Origin: Spirochaetota bacterium
Lineage (GTDB): Bacteria > Spirochaetota > UBA4802 > JAFGJZ01
Assembly: GCA_016934935.1 (NCBI GenBank)
Contig: JAFGRW010000127.1
Coordinates: 1-64,000, forward strand
DNA length: 64,000 bases
Direction of reading: 5' to 3'
Numbering within the stretch: the stretch's first letter is position 1; each line of letters starts with the position of its first letter. The translations under genes and the position numbers were made by a program. Below the pieces are notes generated by a model. It worked only from the letters and a program-made list of their open reading frames with translations. It was not told the origin of the DNA and did no database searches. Positions 36,677-46,700 of the stretch are shown here, piece after piece.

Positions 36677-37768
36677 TTATTTAGAGGGTAATACCGATAT
36701 CTCTTTTAGACGTTCAATAATATTAAGATGTTGTGTGCACTCTTCTTCACAACGACCGCACTCTATACAGGCTGCGGCATCTTCCGGTTTAAGGTTCCAA
36801 TGCCAAAAAAGACGGTCGGTAATAGCGGTTTTTGAATCGGATAAAATTTTTTGATTATATGCGTCCATATATTTTGGAATGGGAATATTGACTGGGCAGT
36901 GATCGCAGTATTGACAGCCGGTACAAATTCCCTCCAGTGATACCGTAGCGTTCTTCTTAATCTGTTTAAGCTTGTCAGGGCTAAGCTGCAAAGGGCTGTT
37001 GGCGGCGGCAAGGGCTTCGTTAACCTGCTCTTCAGTTTCGAAGCCCACCAGAGAAATGGTTATTTCTTGATGCGCAAATAGAAATCGCAGTGCGGCCTGT
37101 ACGACTGTCTCATCTGGTACGGTTTGTAAAAAACGGAAAATTTCCGGGTTTCCGGGAATAATTCCTCCGCCAAGCGGGTTCATTACAACACAGCCAATTC
37201 TTCTATCTGTTATCGCGTCAAAGGCTGCCTGACGTGTTTTGAAATTGTAAGCCGAGTAGCCGAACAAGACTCCTTCGAAAATTTCTTCCATTAAGAGCTC
37301 TTTTATATCATCACCGATAAGATGGCTTGATACACAGATATGTTTTATTAAACCCTCTTCTTTAAGTTTAATAAATGTTTCAAGAACTCCATTTTTTTTG
37401 CGTTCGCGCCAATTATCAAGACTGGTTATGCACCAGATATGGTAAAAATCGATATAATTAACGTCAAGCCGTTTCAGTTGCGCGTCAATCTCACGACGGA
37501 TGCAGTCAGGGTGAGACTCGTCGGTTTTTGTAGAAAGATAATAAGGGAGGTTTTCGTTTCTCATCGTGGCCAGACCCTTCGCGAAAGCTTCTTCACTTCC
37601 TGTGCCGAAGTACTTGGGAGCCGTGTCAAAGTAATTTACTCCGCCACGGGCGGCAGTCAGCATCATTGATACACAGGTGTCGATATCTTTGATATCTTTA
37701 AAACGCATTCCTCCGAAACCCAGTGCCGAAACCATCTTGCCGGTTGAGCCGTATTCGCGGTAGATCAT
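36677..37768 (-). CDS. Aldo/keto reductase with C-terminal 4Fe-4S domain
   Basis: 363 residues. The N-terminal (beta/alpha)8 aldo/keto reductase domain has GFGGMRF, FDTAPKYFG (catalytic Asp/Tyr region), LSTKTDESHPDCIRREIDAQLKRLDVNYIDFYHIW and the NADPH-binding end segment. The C-terminus carries ferredoxin-like cysteines: CTGCQYCDHCPVNIPIP and CIECGRCEEECTQHLN. This is the COG1453 'oxidoreductase of aldo/keto reductase family' type common in anaerobes; substrate is unknown. The GGAGG site lies 7 bp before the ATG. It is monocistronic. Confidence 0.92.
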   Translation of the reverse strand: MIYREYGSTGKMVSALGFGGMRFKDIKDIDTCVSMMLTAARGGVNYFDTAPKYFGTGSEEAFAKGLATMRNENLPYYLSTKTDESHPDCIRREIDAQLKRLDVNYIDFYHIWCITSLDNWRERKKNGVLETFIKLKEEGLIKHICVSSHLIGDDIKELLMEEIFEGVLFGYSAYNFKTRQAAFDAITDRRIGCVVMNPLGGGIIPGNPEIFRFLQTVPDETVVQAALRFLFAHQEITISLVGFETEEQVNEALAAANSPLQLSPDKLKQIKKNATVSLEGICTGCQYCDHCPVNIPIPKYMDAYNQKILSDSKTAITDRLFWHWNLKPEDAAACIECGRCEEECTQHLNIIERLKEISVLPSK

Positions 37769-38051
37769 TAAAAACCTCCAGATTAGTAATTAAGAAAACT
37801 AAACATATATTTTTGATAAGAATACAAATAATTTATGAATTAGATTTAATAAACCATAAAATCAGTATAAAGTCAAAATTTAATCTTTCAATGACTCAAA
37901 TATTGATTTGTGATATGATACCTGTTGTGTTTTTAAAAAAACTACATAGACTCGTTCTTTTGCTTTGTCTTCCTTGCAGTTGAAAACTCCTTGCGTTTTA
38001 AAATTGATTTTGTATATAATGATTGTTTGATATTCCTCTAGGGAGAAACTT

Positions 38052-39083
38052 ATGACTGCTGCAAAAACAATACCGAGATGGCGCGGATTTAACCTTTTAA
38101 ACTGTTTTATATCAGAAGAAGAGTCGGTGATGAATGGAAAGTATTATCGCTCGGACGGTAACTTCTCTGCTGACGAGATAAAGTGGATCGCGGACTGGGG
38201 TTTTAACTTTATTCGTATACCCATGTGTTATCGGAATTGGCTCTGTGATCCTGACGATATGTCTGTTATGGATGAGTCAGCTCTTAAAAAAATTGACCGT
38301 GTGATCGAACTTGGAAACGCCAACGGTTTGCATGTTTCGCTCAATATTCACAGGGCGCCCGGGTATTGCATCAATACGGAAATTTCTGAACCATTTGATC
38401 TTTTTAAAGATGAAGAGCCAGTCACTCTTTTTAACCATTATTGGGAAACTTTCTCAAAACGTTATAGGGGAATTCTCGGAGATATGTTAAGTTTTGATCT
38501 GCTGAACGAGCCGCCGAATCCGGCAGATGGCAAAATGAGCAGAGAAGATTATGTGCGTGTTATGAAAGGAGCTATCGAAACAATAAAAAAGATTGATCCT
38601 GACCGGCTGATAATGGTGGAGGGACTAAGTGTTGGAACGGAGCCTGTGTGGGAACTCGCTGATACAGGAGCCGTACAGAGCTGTAGAGCTTATGCGCCAT
38701 TTGGCATTAGCCATTACAAGGCAGAGTGGGTACAAAGTCATGAGTGGCAAAAGCCTGTTTGGCCCGGGATTATTGAAAATGGCCAACCCTTTGATCGTGA
38801 AATGCTGGAGCAATACTACGAAAAGTGGGCAGATCTTAAAAAAAGCGGTGTCGCTGTTCATTGCGGAGAAGGGGGAGCTTATATATATACACCTCATAAC
38901 GTTGTTCTCGCGTGGTTTGAGGATGTACTTAAAATATTAAAAAAACATGATATTGGTTATTCATTATGGGAATTTTCCGGTGAGTTTGGTATTCTTGATT
39001 CGGGGCGGAATGATGTTGAGTACGAAGACTGGCACGGTCGCAAACTCGACAGGGTGTTTTTGGAGCTTTTGCAGAAGTATTAA
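38052..39083 (+). CDS. GH5 family glycosidase, cytosolic
   Basis: 343 residues with no signal peptide. A TIM-barrel endoglucanase-type enzyme of family GH5: RGFNLLNCF near the start, WGFNFIRIPMCYRNW (the conserved Arg after strand 2), LHVSLNIHRAPGY, the acid/base glutamate in DLLNEPPNP, and the nucleophile in VAVHCGEGGAY. It would cleave beta-1,4 or similar linkages in short glycans taken into the cell. An AGGGAG site precedes the ATG. With the GH1 and GH3 enzymes nearby it suggests growth on plant beta-glycans. Exact substrate unknown. Confidence 0.85.
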   Translation: MTAAKTIPRWRGFNLLNCFISEEESVMNGKYYRSDGNFSADEIKWIADWGFNFIRIPMCYRNWLCDPDDMSVMDESALKKIDRVIELGNANGLHVSLNIHRAPGYCINTEISEPFDLFKDEEPVTLFNHYWETFSKRYRGILGDMLSFDLLNEPPNPADGKMSREDYVRVMKGAIETIKKIDPDRLIMVEGLSVGTEPVWELADTGAVQSCRAYAPFGISHYKAEWVQSHEWQKPVWPGIIENGQPFDREMLEQYYEKWADLKKSGVAVHCGEGGAYIYTPHNVVLAWFEDVLKILKKHDIGYSLWEFSGEFGILDSGRNDVEYEDWHGRKLDRVFLELLQKY

Positions 39084-39180
39084 AATTATCAGATCTGGTA
39101 GTTTTAAGTAAAATATTTGTGTTTTGCTGTGCGTATGTGCTTTGCGGATATATTTTTTGAAAGCTGAATAATTATGGGAT

Positions 39181-39741
39181 ATGCTTCTCTTTTGGTTGAT
39201 TGTCTTTGGTGTTGAGAGTAGTATTTATGTGTTGGTTCAGATTTTGTGGATAGAAGACAAACAATTTGTAATGGAGTCTGTTATGGTGGCAATGATTTTG
39301 ATGTGGTTATTTATAACTATCGCTGTTTTTGCTCTTGCATTTGCTGTTTTCTTTTCGATAAATTATGCACGAAATACTGGTGCCGGTTTTCAGGAAACCA
39401 CGGATAGACCTCTGACAGGTTCGACTGGAGGTATGGGGAAATCTTTCAGTTATTCCAAAACCAGCGGGAAAGAGGCCGGTTTCGAATTTTCGGTTACTTC
39501 TGAAAATCTTCGTGAGGGGCTTAAAGCTAAGGATAAAACAATAATTACCCAGTTCGTAATCCTGACGGGGTTTGTCACATTTGTTCTTTCGGTTTTTGCG
39601 GCAACTGGTTGCGGGTTGCTTGGGGCTGGTGAATATCTTATTGGAATCATATTTTGCGTGGTATCAATCTTTTTCGGTGCTGTTTTTGTATATCAGCTTC
39701 TGTTTGGTAAAAGCCTGAATAAAACAGGCAGTAAAGAGTAA
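39181..39741 (+). CDS. Small four-helix membrane protein, unknown
   Basis: 186 residues. Two hydrophobic helices at the N-terminus (about 2-22 and 34-60), a soluble Gly/Ser-rich middle (TGGMGKSFSYSKTSGKEAG), then two more helices (about 122-142 and 150-172). No family recognised. The start is uncertain because no ribosome site precedes the ATG at 39181; a later in-frame ATG at 39271 is equally plausible and would remove the first helix. Confidence 0.5.
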   Translation: MLLFWLIVFGVESSIYVLVQILWIEDKQFVMESVMVAMILMWLFITIAVFALAFAVFFSINYARNTGAGFQETTDRPLTGSTGGMGKSFSYSKTSGKEAGFEFSVTSENLREGLKAKDKTIITQFVILTGFVTFVLSVFAATGCGLLGAGEYLIGIIFCVVSIFFGAVFVYQLLFGKSLNKTGSKE

Positions 39742-39918
39742 ACCTCCAATAAATTCTAAAGACAAGTTGTATATTTTTCACTTAACTAAAGTCATACAGT
39801 ACAAAAATAAATTAATTTACAAAATAAATAGACGTTTGCTCTTTATTGACTTATTTTCTTGAATTAACAGGCAGCATGTCTGTTCTAACATATTTAATTC
39901 AATACTATCGGAGGTTTT

Positions 39919-40872
39919 ATGAAGAGGTTTATTCTGTTGCTGTTAATGTCGGTTGTTTTTTCTGTTATGTTTTCATGTGATGATGAGGATGAGAAGGGGG
40001 GAGAAGAAGTATATTCATTCTTTTACGATGCTGCAAGTGAAGTATTGCCCGCCTATGGTGCTTCCGGTCGTGCGGTGTGGAGTCTTGGCTCGCCTATATA
40101 CGAGCTTTATGGAATTCTGGAAAATGATGATGATCTAATGGTCGGATATTTTAACATATATGACACACTGGAGAATGCTGACAGCAGGTTTACCGAGGCT
40201 GTAAGTGCTGGTAGTGAAATTAAATCAGGTGATTTGAGTCTTGATTATGAATATTCGAATGTTATGGGTGAGTCAGTTTATGATACTTATATGCGTTATA
40301 ACAGTGACGGTTATGTATCTGATACCTATGTAAAAAAAGCAGAGTCTAAAATAAGCATGCTCAATATAACCGTTATAGATACTGATGGCGAACTAAATAA
40401 ATCATTTGTCGAAGGAGTTTATGACGAGTCGACGGGTGACGTGGCAATCGAGATTTTCATGTCTAACTATGTGGACGAAACCGGTAATACCGGATGGGAG
40501 TCTGTAAGAGCTTATTTTGAGGGAAATACAAACGACCACGTCTTTAAACTAAAAGTAATACGTGATGGTGTCGGTTATGACCACAATATTGTGGGATCCG
40601 GAATTTCTCAAGGTGACGGTTACTTTCTGCTGAAACTAGCCGATAATTCTCTGGATATTAATGATTCGTTTTTTTACACAATAAACGCGGATGCTGATGT
40701 GGAAGAGCTGAAGATTCTGGATGACGCAGGTAAATCTACAGCTGCTGAAGCCGGAGATACTGAAGAATATGCCAGCAGTCTTTTAACAGCATTTACAACT
40801 GATGATCTTCCGGCTGATCAGGATGCCGCGGAATCTCTGGATATTACTATCGAGCCGCCGGCTGTTGATTAG
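39919..40872 (+). CDS. Acidic lipoprotein of unknown function
   Basis: 317 residues with a signal peptide and lipobox VMFSC near residue 20, then an acidic linker (DDEDEKGGEE). The body is beta-rich and highly acidic, with repeated Tyr and Asp (DSRFTEAVSAGSEIKSGDLSLDYEYSN; TDGELNKSFVEGVYDESTGDVAIEI), and ends in a low-complexity acidic tail. A GGAGG site precedes the ATG. It is a secreted, membrane-anchored protein; no domain recognised. Confidence 0.65.
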   Translation: MKRFILLLLMSVVFSVMFSCDDEDEKGGEEVYSFFYDAASEVLPAYGASGRAVWSLGSPIYELYGILENDDDLMVGYFNIYDTLENADSRFTEAVSAGSEIKSGDLSLDYEYSNVMGESVYDTYMRYNSDGYVSDTYVKKAESKISMLNITVIDTDGELNKSFVEGVYDESTGDVAIEIFMSNYVDETGNTGWESVRAYFEGNTNDHVFKLKVIRDGVGYDHNIVGSGISQGDGYFLLKLADNSLDINDSFFYTINADADVEELKILDDAGKSTAAEAGDTEEYASSLLTAFTTDDLPADQDAAESLDITIEPPAVD

Positions 40873-40950
40873 AACCAGAATAACTAACTCCCGGATATTT
40901 TAAAGTTAGATGAAGCATTGATTAATGATTGCGGGTAATCTATTCGGGAG

Positions 40951-41844
40951 TTATCTTATCACTTGATTTTCGTTTGCCCAGTGTAAAATATCATGGGCAA
41001 TTTTTTTGCCCATGCCATCCATTCTGTGCCCCTGACCTTTGTATAATATTTGCTCGATATTGATACCCCGGGTTTTTAGAGATTCAATTTTCTTTTTATG
41101 GTTATTAAAGTCAATTTCATCATGATCGCCATTTATATAAAGAATCGGTATGTGCAATTGCTTGACATCGTATAAGGGATCATAACGCAGGTAAGAGCTC
41201 CAGAACTTATAGCTGTGTCCCAGAAAATTTTTAGATATATTGTCTGGTTCTGTAAATATCTGTGATATTTCATTGTTAAGCTGTTCTACAGAACTCAGTT
41301 GCCATTCTTTGTACCTGCCTGTTTTGTTTTTAATGCTGCTAATCAGATCCGCTTCAAATGTATTAAGGCTTCCACTGATGCATATTAAGCCGGATACGAT
41401 ATCCTGAAATTCGAAAGAAAGTGCCGGTGCTAGCATGGTGCCTTCAGATTCCGAAAGGATAAGTATTTCAACTGCACCTTTTGATTTGAGATCTTTAATT
41501 ACTGTTCTTAAATCGTGCAGGCGTTGATCTCGATTGTTAGAAGTAAAATAAGTGTCTTTATTGTGGATGTCTTTTTTTTGAGGGTAAACTATGGAGTATC
41601 CGTAAAGGGAGGCTTCGGCTCCCATGCCGAATTTTTTTGAAGCATGATGGCGGCCGCTCCCTTCAATATAAAGCAGTACTTTTTGATAATCAGGTTTTCC
41701 GGCAAAGCCGGTATAGTAGGTAACTGTGTTTTTCTCACCGTGTATATTGTTCTCTATAAATGAGAGGCTTAAATAAGTTGAGCAACCGGTAAGCTGCGAA
41801 GTTATTAACGAACATACAATTACTAATTTGATAAATTTATTCAT
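40951..41844 (-). CDS. Alpha/beta-hydrolase-fold lipoprotein
   Basis: 297 residues with signal peptide and lipobox LTGC. The order of strands and the motifs fit an alpha/beta hydrolase: the nucleophile elbow is ILSESEGTMLAP (S-x-S-x-G in place of the usual G-x-S-x-G), the acid is in YINGDHDEIDF, and the histidine is in GQGHRMDG, each in its proper place. It may be a periplasmic esterase or peptidase-like hydrolase. The first Ser replacing Gly in the elbow is unusual. The ribosome site is weak. Confidence 0.75.
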   Translation of the reverse strand: MNKFIKLVIVCSLITSQLTGCSTYLSLSFIENNIHGEKNTVTYYTGFAGKPDYQKVLLYIEGSGRHHASKKFGMGAEASLYGYSIVYPQKKDIHNKDTYFTSNNRDQRLHDLRTVIKDLKSKGAVEILILSESEGTMLAPALSFEFQDIVSGLICISGSLNTFEADLISSIKNKTGRYKEWQLSSVEQLNNEISQIFTEPDNISKNFLGHSYKFWSSYLRYDPLYDVKQLHIPILYINGDHDEIDFNNHKKKIESLKTRGINIEQILYKGQGHRMDGMGKKIAHDILHWANENQVIR

Positions 41845-42021
41845 GGCTGTTTCCAGAGTAGTAATAATAATTTAGAAATATTACATTAATACTTCTTACT
41901 CAATTTGTTTAACATATCAAGCGAATTTTGTACGTTTAACTTGTTGTATTTTTTTTGGTATTTTCTGTGTTTTAGTAAGATTTTTTTAGTCGATCGGCTC
42001 TTATAGTGATAGTGATTATTA

Positions 42022-42513
42022 TTAATACAATAATGGCCTGAATTTTCGGGATTCTTGTCCAGAAGATTCTGGCGATTGTGGTTGACCCTCGTAGAAATTC
42101 ATACCCCAGCTGTTAATGAAGTATGGAAAGCCGAAGAATTTGTAAACAAAAGAGGCATGAAAACAGGGACGAACAAATTCCGTAACACCAACCATAAACT
42201 CGTCGAAGAAATCCATTGCCAGATACAGCATATAAGACAAGCTGTAACAATAAAGGTTGGTGATGTCTTTGAGCTTTTTTTTTGAGATACTCGAAAATCG
42301 TATATGTACTGATTTGTAACTTGTACCTCTCTCCTGATACCTGTTAAGAGTGTCGTTGCATACAGGATTCTTAGCCAGTTTTTTTGCATACTTATCTAGA
42401 ACGGTATTCATTACATCCGAGATATCCAAATTATGTTTCTGGGCAAACTCCTCAATTTTTTCCAGTCTACCTGTTTCTACGTCAATTGATGTTCTAAAAT
42501 CTGTATTTTCCAT
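42022..42513 (-). CDS. Small conserved protein with RHH-like N-terminus, copy B
   Basis: 163 residues, the clear paralogue of the 4371-4853 product, aligning end to end with high identity until the last about 15 residues. The N-terminal TSIDVETGRLEKIEEFAQKHNLDISDVMNTVLDKY resembles a ribbon-helix-helix DNA-binding domain; the rest contains LYCYSLSYMLYLAMDFFDEF and FFGFPYFINSWGMNFYEGQ. GGAG lies before the ATG. The promoter region is nearly identical to that of copy A. Function unknown; possible autoregulator. Confidence 0.65.
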   Translation of the reverse strand: MENTDFRTSIDVETGRLEKIEEFAQKHNLDISDVMNTVLDKYAKKLAKNPVCNDTLNRYQERGTSYKSVHIRFSSISKKKLKDITNLYCYSLSYMLYLAMDFFDEFMVGVTEFVRPCFHASFVYKFFGFPYFINSWGMNFYEGQPQSPESSGQESRKFRPLLY

Positions 42514-42528
42514 ATTTCGTCTCCAAAT

Positions 42529-42571
42529 ATTTATCTATATATGTATACTGGGTTGAAGGTAATTTTGTTAA
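42529..42571 (-). promoter_or_regulatory. Promoter/operator of RHH-like copy B
   Basis: Minus-strand -35 TTAACA (42566-42571) and -10 TATACA (42542-42547), 18-bp spacer, identical in layout and in a 23-bp core (42529-42551) to the site at 4869-4911. Confidence 0.6.
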
Positions 42572-42759
42572 ATTTTTTTAATCATTTTTTTTTTTTTTTT
42601 GGCAAGAAATCTAACAGCTACTCATTAAATCTGTTGAGTTGATATTTGTAGAGTAGCACCAATTATTCATTTTTCATTATTAATTATTAATTGCCGTCCA
42701 GCGGAGTGACACCGACGTGAAGTGGTGACTTTACGTAAAATGGTAATTCTTTATTTATG

Positions 42760-42790
42760 GATTATGTTCTAAACGGTTTTTCGAATTTTC
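42760..42790. repeat. Dispersed repeat, copy 2 (copy 1 at 612-642)
   Basis: GATTATGTTCTAAACGGTTT is shared exactly with 612-631, and the following TTTCGA and ATTTTC blocks also match with small gaps. It lies in the 620-bp gap 42514-43133, which also has a T16 run near 42586 and otherwise no gene. Confidence 0.6.
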
Positions 42791-42970
42791 TGTAATCGTT
42801 GATTATGTTGATTTACACCATCCCTGTTGCATTACATTAAGCAACGAGACACACTGCAGTGCGTCTTTACAGCTCTTTTTACAGAGACTTTTTGTATACA
42901 AGAATCCTGTCTTTGACAGAAACTTACAAGACGTTCAGTTGAGTGTCTTTGCGGTGCTCCATTTTTTAAT

Positions 42971-43051
42971 AATGAACATATATCCCGTAATGTTCAATAA
43001 TGAACATTTGTTTATTATTGTATTGACGCAATTCCTAAAAATAAATACTAA
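42971..43051 (+). promoter_or_regulatory. TetR-type operator and promoter of the TetR-RND operon
   Basis: Palindrome AATGTTC-AATAAT-GAACATT (42989-43008) plus an extra half-site AATGAACAT (42971-42979) lie just upstream of TTGACG (43023-43028) and TACTAA (43046-43051), spacer 17 bp. The position fits autorepression by the TetR protein encoded next. Confidence 0.55.
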
Positions 43052-43133
43052 TCTACTTCTTATAAATGGTGAATAATCAGAGCGTTTAATTTTATAATAG
43101 GGTTTTTAAGAAAATAATGTTGAGAGGTTTCTG

Positions 43134-43757
43134 ATGCAGGTGCTAAAGTCCGAAGTTAGGGACGCTATACTCAGATCGGCCGAAAAACTTTTTCTTGAAA
43201 ATGGTTTTGAGAAGGTGTCCATGCGTACAATAGCTCTGAAAGCGGGTATGACTGTGGGCAATGTTTACCGCTATTTTAATAACAAGGATGATATTTTTTC
43301 TGCTCTTGTAAATCCTCTTTTGAGCGTGCTAATAGAAGGTTTGACTCACGAGCCAGAGCCTCTAAACCCAAATGATGCGAGCAGGCTTTTCGAAGAGTAT
43401 TATGATCGCTTTGAGTTGTTCGCGACTATTGTTGTTGCTCAAAGGAGAGGGCTGATACTGCTTTTTAATAAAAGCCGTGGAACAAGTTATGAGAATGAGT
43501 ATAGCCGTTTTGTCGGGATGATGGCGGATCATTTACGCGATCATCTTAAGGAGATGGAGTGTGACCCTTCATTATCTAAATACAACGGATTTTGTGATGT
43601 GCTATCTCATATGTTTATGCAGGGAGTTCTTAAGGTGCTTTTAAACGAGCCGGATAAAAAGGCTGTGGGGATTATTATGCAATTGCTCAGAATGATGGTT
43701 GATTCTGTTCCCGGTTATATCAGTTTTTGTGGAGGTAATGATGCGACGCATAATTAA
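43134..43757 (+). CDS. TetR-family repressor, partner of the RND exporter
   Basis: 207 residues. The N-terminal TetR helix-turn-helix is clear: RDAILRSAEKLFLENGFEKVSMRTIALKAGMTVGNVYRYFNNKDDIFSAL. The C-terminal helical part would bind an inducer. The start has a GAGAGG site. The following RND gene starts inside its last codons, so they form one operon; a palindrome upstream is the likely operator. It probably represses the exporter until a toxic compound binds. Confidence 0.92.
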   Translation: MQVLKSEVRDAILRSAEKLFLENGFEKVSMRTIALKAGMTVGNVYRYFNNKDDIFSALVNPLLSVLIEGLTHEPEPLNPNDASRLFEEYYDRFELFATIVVAQRRGLILLFNKSRGTSYENEYSRFVGMMADHLRDHLKEMECDPSLSKYNGFCDVLSHMFMQGVLKVLLNEPDKKAVGIIMQLLRMMVDSVPGYISFCGGNDATHN

Positions 43758-46700
43758 CTATTTTATTACACATAAGCGTATTACAAACATGGTCATAATG
43801 ATGGCCTTCTTATCAGGAATTTTTTCTTTAACAATGGTAAAAAAAGAGATGTTTCCGGATGTTTCTTTTGACGCGGTTCAGATACGTACAGTTTATCCTG
43901 GAGCCTCACCCGAAGATGTAGAAATTTTTGTTACCGATGCGATAGAAGAAAAACTTTTGGAAGTCGAAAACATAAAAAGATTGAGCAGTACCTCCTTTGA
44001 AAACTATTCGGTAATTACAATTCAGATCGACAGTGATGCCGGTGATCCTGATAAAACGAAAGACAATATTCGCGAGGCTCTCTCCCGGGTTAATAATCTT
44101 CCGTCAGCCGTTACCGAACGCCCTCAGTATATCGAGATAAAGTCCTCCAATTTGCCGTTGTTTGAAATCGCTCTTACTGGTGATGATGAGCCACTGCTTA
44201 GGCGTTATTCAAAATCATTAGAGACAGGTCTCAAAGAAATAAATGGAGTTGCTCGTGTAGATATTAAAGGATATCGAAAGCGTGAAGTACTGATAGAAGC
44301 CGATATGGAGCTGTTAACAGATAATCAGTTGCCGTTTGGACAGCTTACTGAGGCAATAAAGGCGCGAAATATCCGTAATACCGGAGGTACACTCGAGTCT
44401 TATGTTTCTGATAAAAAGATTGTGACCTTAGCAGAGTTTAGAGATCCGTTTGATGTCAATGATGTAATTGTGCGCAGTAATACCTCAGGCTTTCATTTGG
44501 CGGTTAAAGATGTTGCCAGAGTAAGTGACACTTTTGAAGAACCAGTAACTCTGTACAGAGCCAATGGTCGACGAGCGATTGGTCTTACTGTTGTAGCTAA
44601 TAGCGAAGCCGATGTTGTAAGCCTTGGGAGAAAGGCAAAAAAATTGCTTGCCGATTTTAATGAGAAATTACCTCAAGGAGTTAACGCGCGTCTGGTCGGA
44701 GACAACTCGATACTGACAAGCATTATGATTAGCATGATGATCTCTAATGGTCTTATGGGATTTGCTTTAGTGCTTTTGATTCTGTTTGTGTTTCTTGATT
44801 TGCGCAGCGCTTTCTGGTGTGCTTTTAGTATACCATTATCCATAATAACTGCATTTGCTCTGTTTTCAGTTTTTGGTCTTACCATAAATCTTGTTACTCT
44901 TGTTACCTTGATTCTTTTACTGGGCATACTTGTAGATGACGCAATCGTGATAACCGAAAAAATACATGTAATAAAAAGTGCGGGTAAGGCGGGTAGAGAG
45001 CATCTTATAGATGGTGTTATCGCAATGTCGTTTCCAGTAGCGGCATCAGTTTTAACAACTATACTTGCGTTTCTTCCATTAAAATTTGTTCCGGGAGTTA
45101 TGGGCCGTTTTATGAGTGATATCCCACTCGTTGTCATTTTACTACTGGTAATATCATTTATAGATGCTGTATTTTTTATACCATCACATGTGAGCCATAA
45201 AAAGATTGTTAAGAGCAAGGTGGATACCGGTGACTCTGCATTTAGTAAGTTGATTGCTAAGTATACGGCTATCTACGAGAGACTGATTGAGAAATGCGTA
45301 ACAAATAAGAAGAAAGTTCTTTCATGTTTTATACTCTGCTTAGCGGCTCTACTTACCTTCGCGATTGTTAAAATTGATTTTATGCTGGATGAAGATATCG
45401 ATCCCGACCTGTTCCAGATAATTGTTGAGGCGCCGGACGGCACTTCTCTTGAAGAGACCGAAGAGATGGTTAAGGTGATAGAACAAATGGTGATAGAAAC
45501 TGTACCCGCTGAGGTGCTTCAGGGGTTGGCTTCTGAGGTTGGACATCACGATACAGATTATTTTGGTGTTTCATTGGGACTTCACTCCGAATGGGCTCTG
45601 TTAACCATCAATTTGATCACCTCTTCAAAGCGCAAGATAACCTGCGAAGAGCTTATAGAAAAAATAATTCCCAAGGCTCAATTGCTTAAAGATAAACTGA
45701 ATCTTGTTAAAATGGAAACAGGTATACCTGCGGCATTACCTGTTGGTAAAGCATTTGATATCGCCGTTGTGTCAGATGACGACAATGAACGTATCGTTTA
45801 TGAAAAGCAGATAGTTGATTTTCTACATACGATAGAAGGAGTCAAAAATATACAGACGACTTCACTTGTAGGTAAAGATGAATTGGTAGTTTTGCCTGAC
45901 TATAAAGAGCTCGCCAGGGTTGGGCTAACTTCTGCCGATGTTGCTATGGCAATTCGATCGGCTTTTGAGGGAGAAGTAGTTACAACAAGCCGTATCGATG
46001 GTGAAAAAGTAAATTATCGTGTAAAGCTTCTGGATAGCAAAAAGTTTAGGGAGGATATGCTTTTAAGGATACCTGTCGCAAATGCAGAGGGTCGCATGGT
46101 TCGTTTAGAGCATGTTGTGACCCTTGCAGAACAGAAAGCAGACGTAATGATAATCCGAGAAAACGGCAAGCGCTCGGTAAATATTACCGCGGATGTTGAT
46201 ACTGATATTATTACCTCTTCCAGGCTAAATAAAATAATTACTAATTTTCTTGCAGATAAACCTTCACCGCAGACTCATTTTGTCTTTGGTGGGCAAGCCG
46301 CCGAGTCAGCGGAAAGTCTTTCCGGCTTTCTTTTTGCGGGAATTTTTGTATTTGTTTCGATCTACTTTATTCTTGTGATACTTTTTGACTCTTATATGTT
46401 GCCAACATTAATCATGTCCATTATTCCGTTCGCTGTTTGCGCCTCCTTTTTAACACTGGTTGTTCACGGTAGACCGCTTATAATGATTTCGATGCTGGGC
46501 ATGCTGGGGCTTATCGGTGTAGTCGTTAATGATACAATTGTAATGATTACACATCTTGCGGCAAACTGTGTTGCAAAAAAATATACTATTAAAATGTGCG
46601 CAAAAGCAGCATCCACGCGTCTTCGTCCGGTAGTTTTAACAACCCTTACAACTTTTGCCGGGCTTCTGCCTGCGGCTTACGGGGTAGGGGGCGATATCCC

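Noticed and set aside
42350-42556. Plus-strand frame across copy B of the RHH-like gene
   Set aside because: Shadow; the minus-strand frame has a paralogue and promoter conservation.
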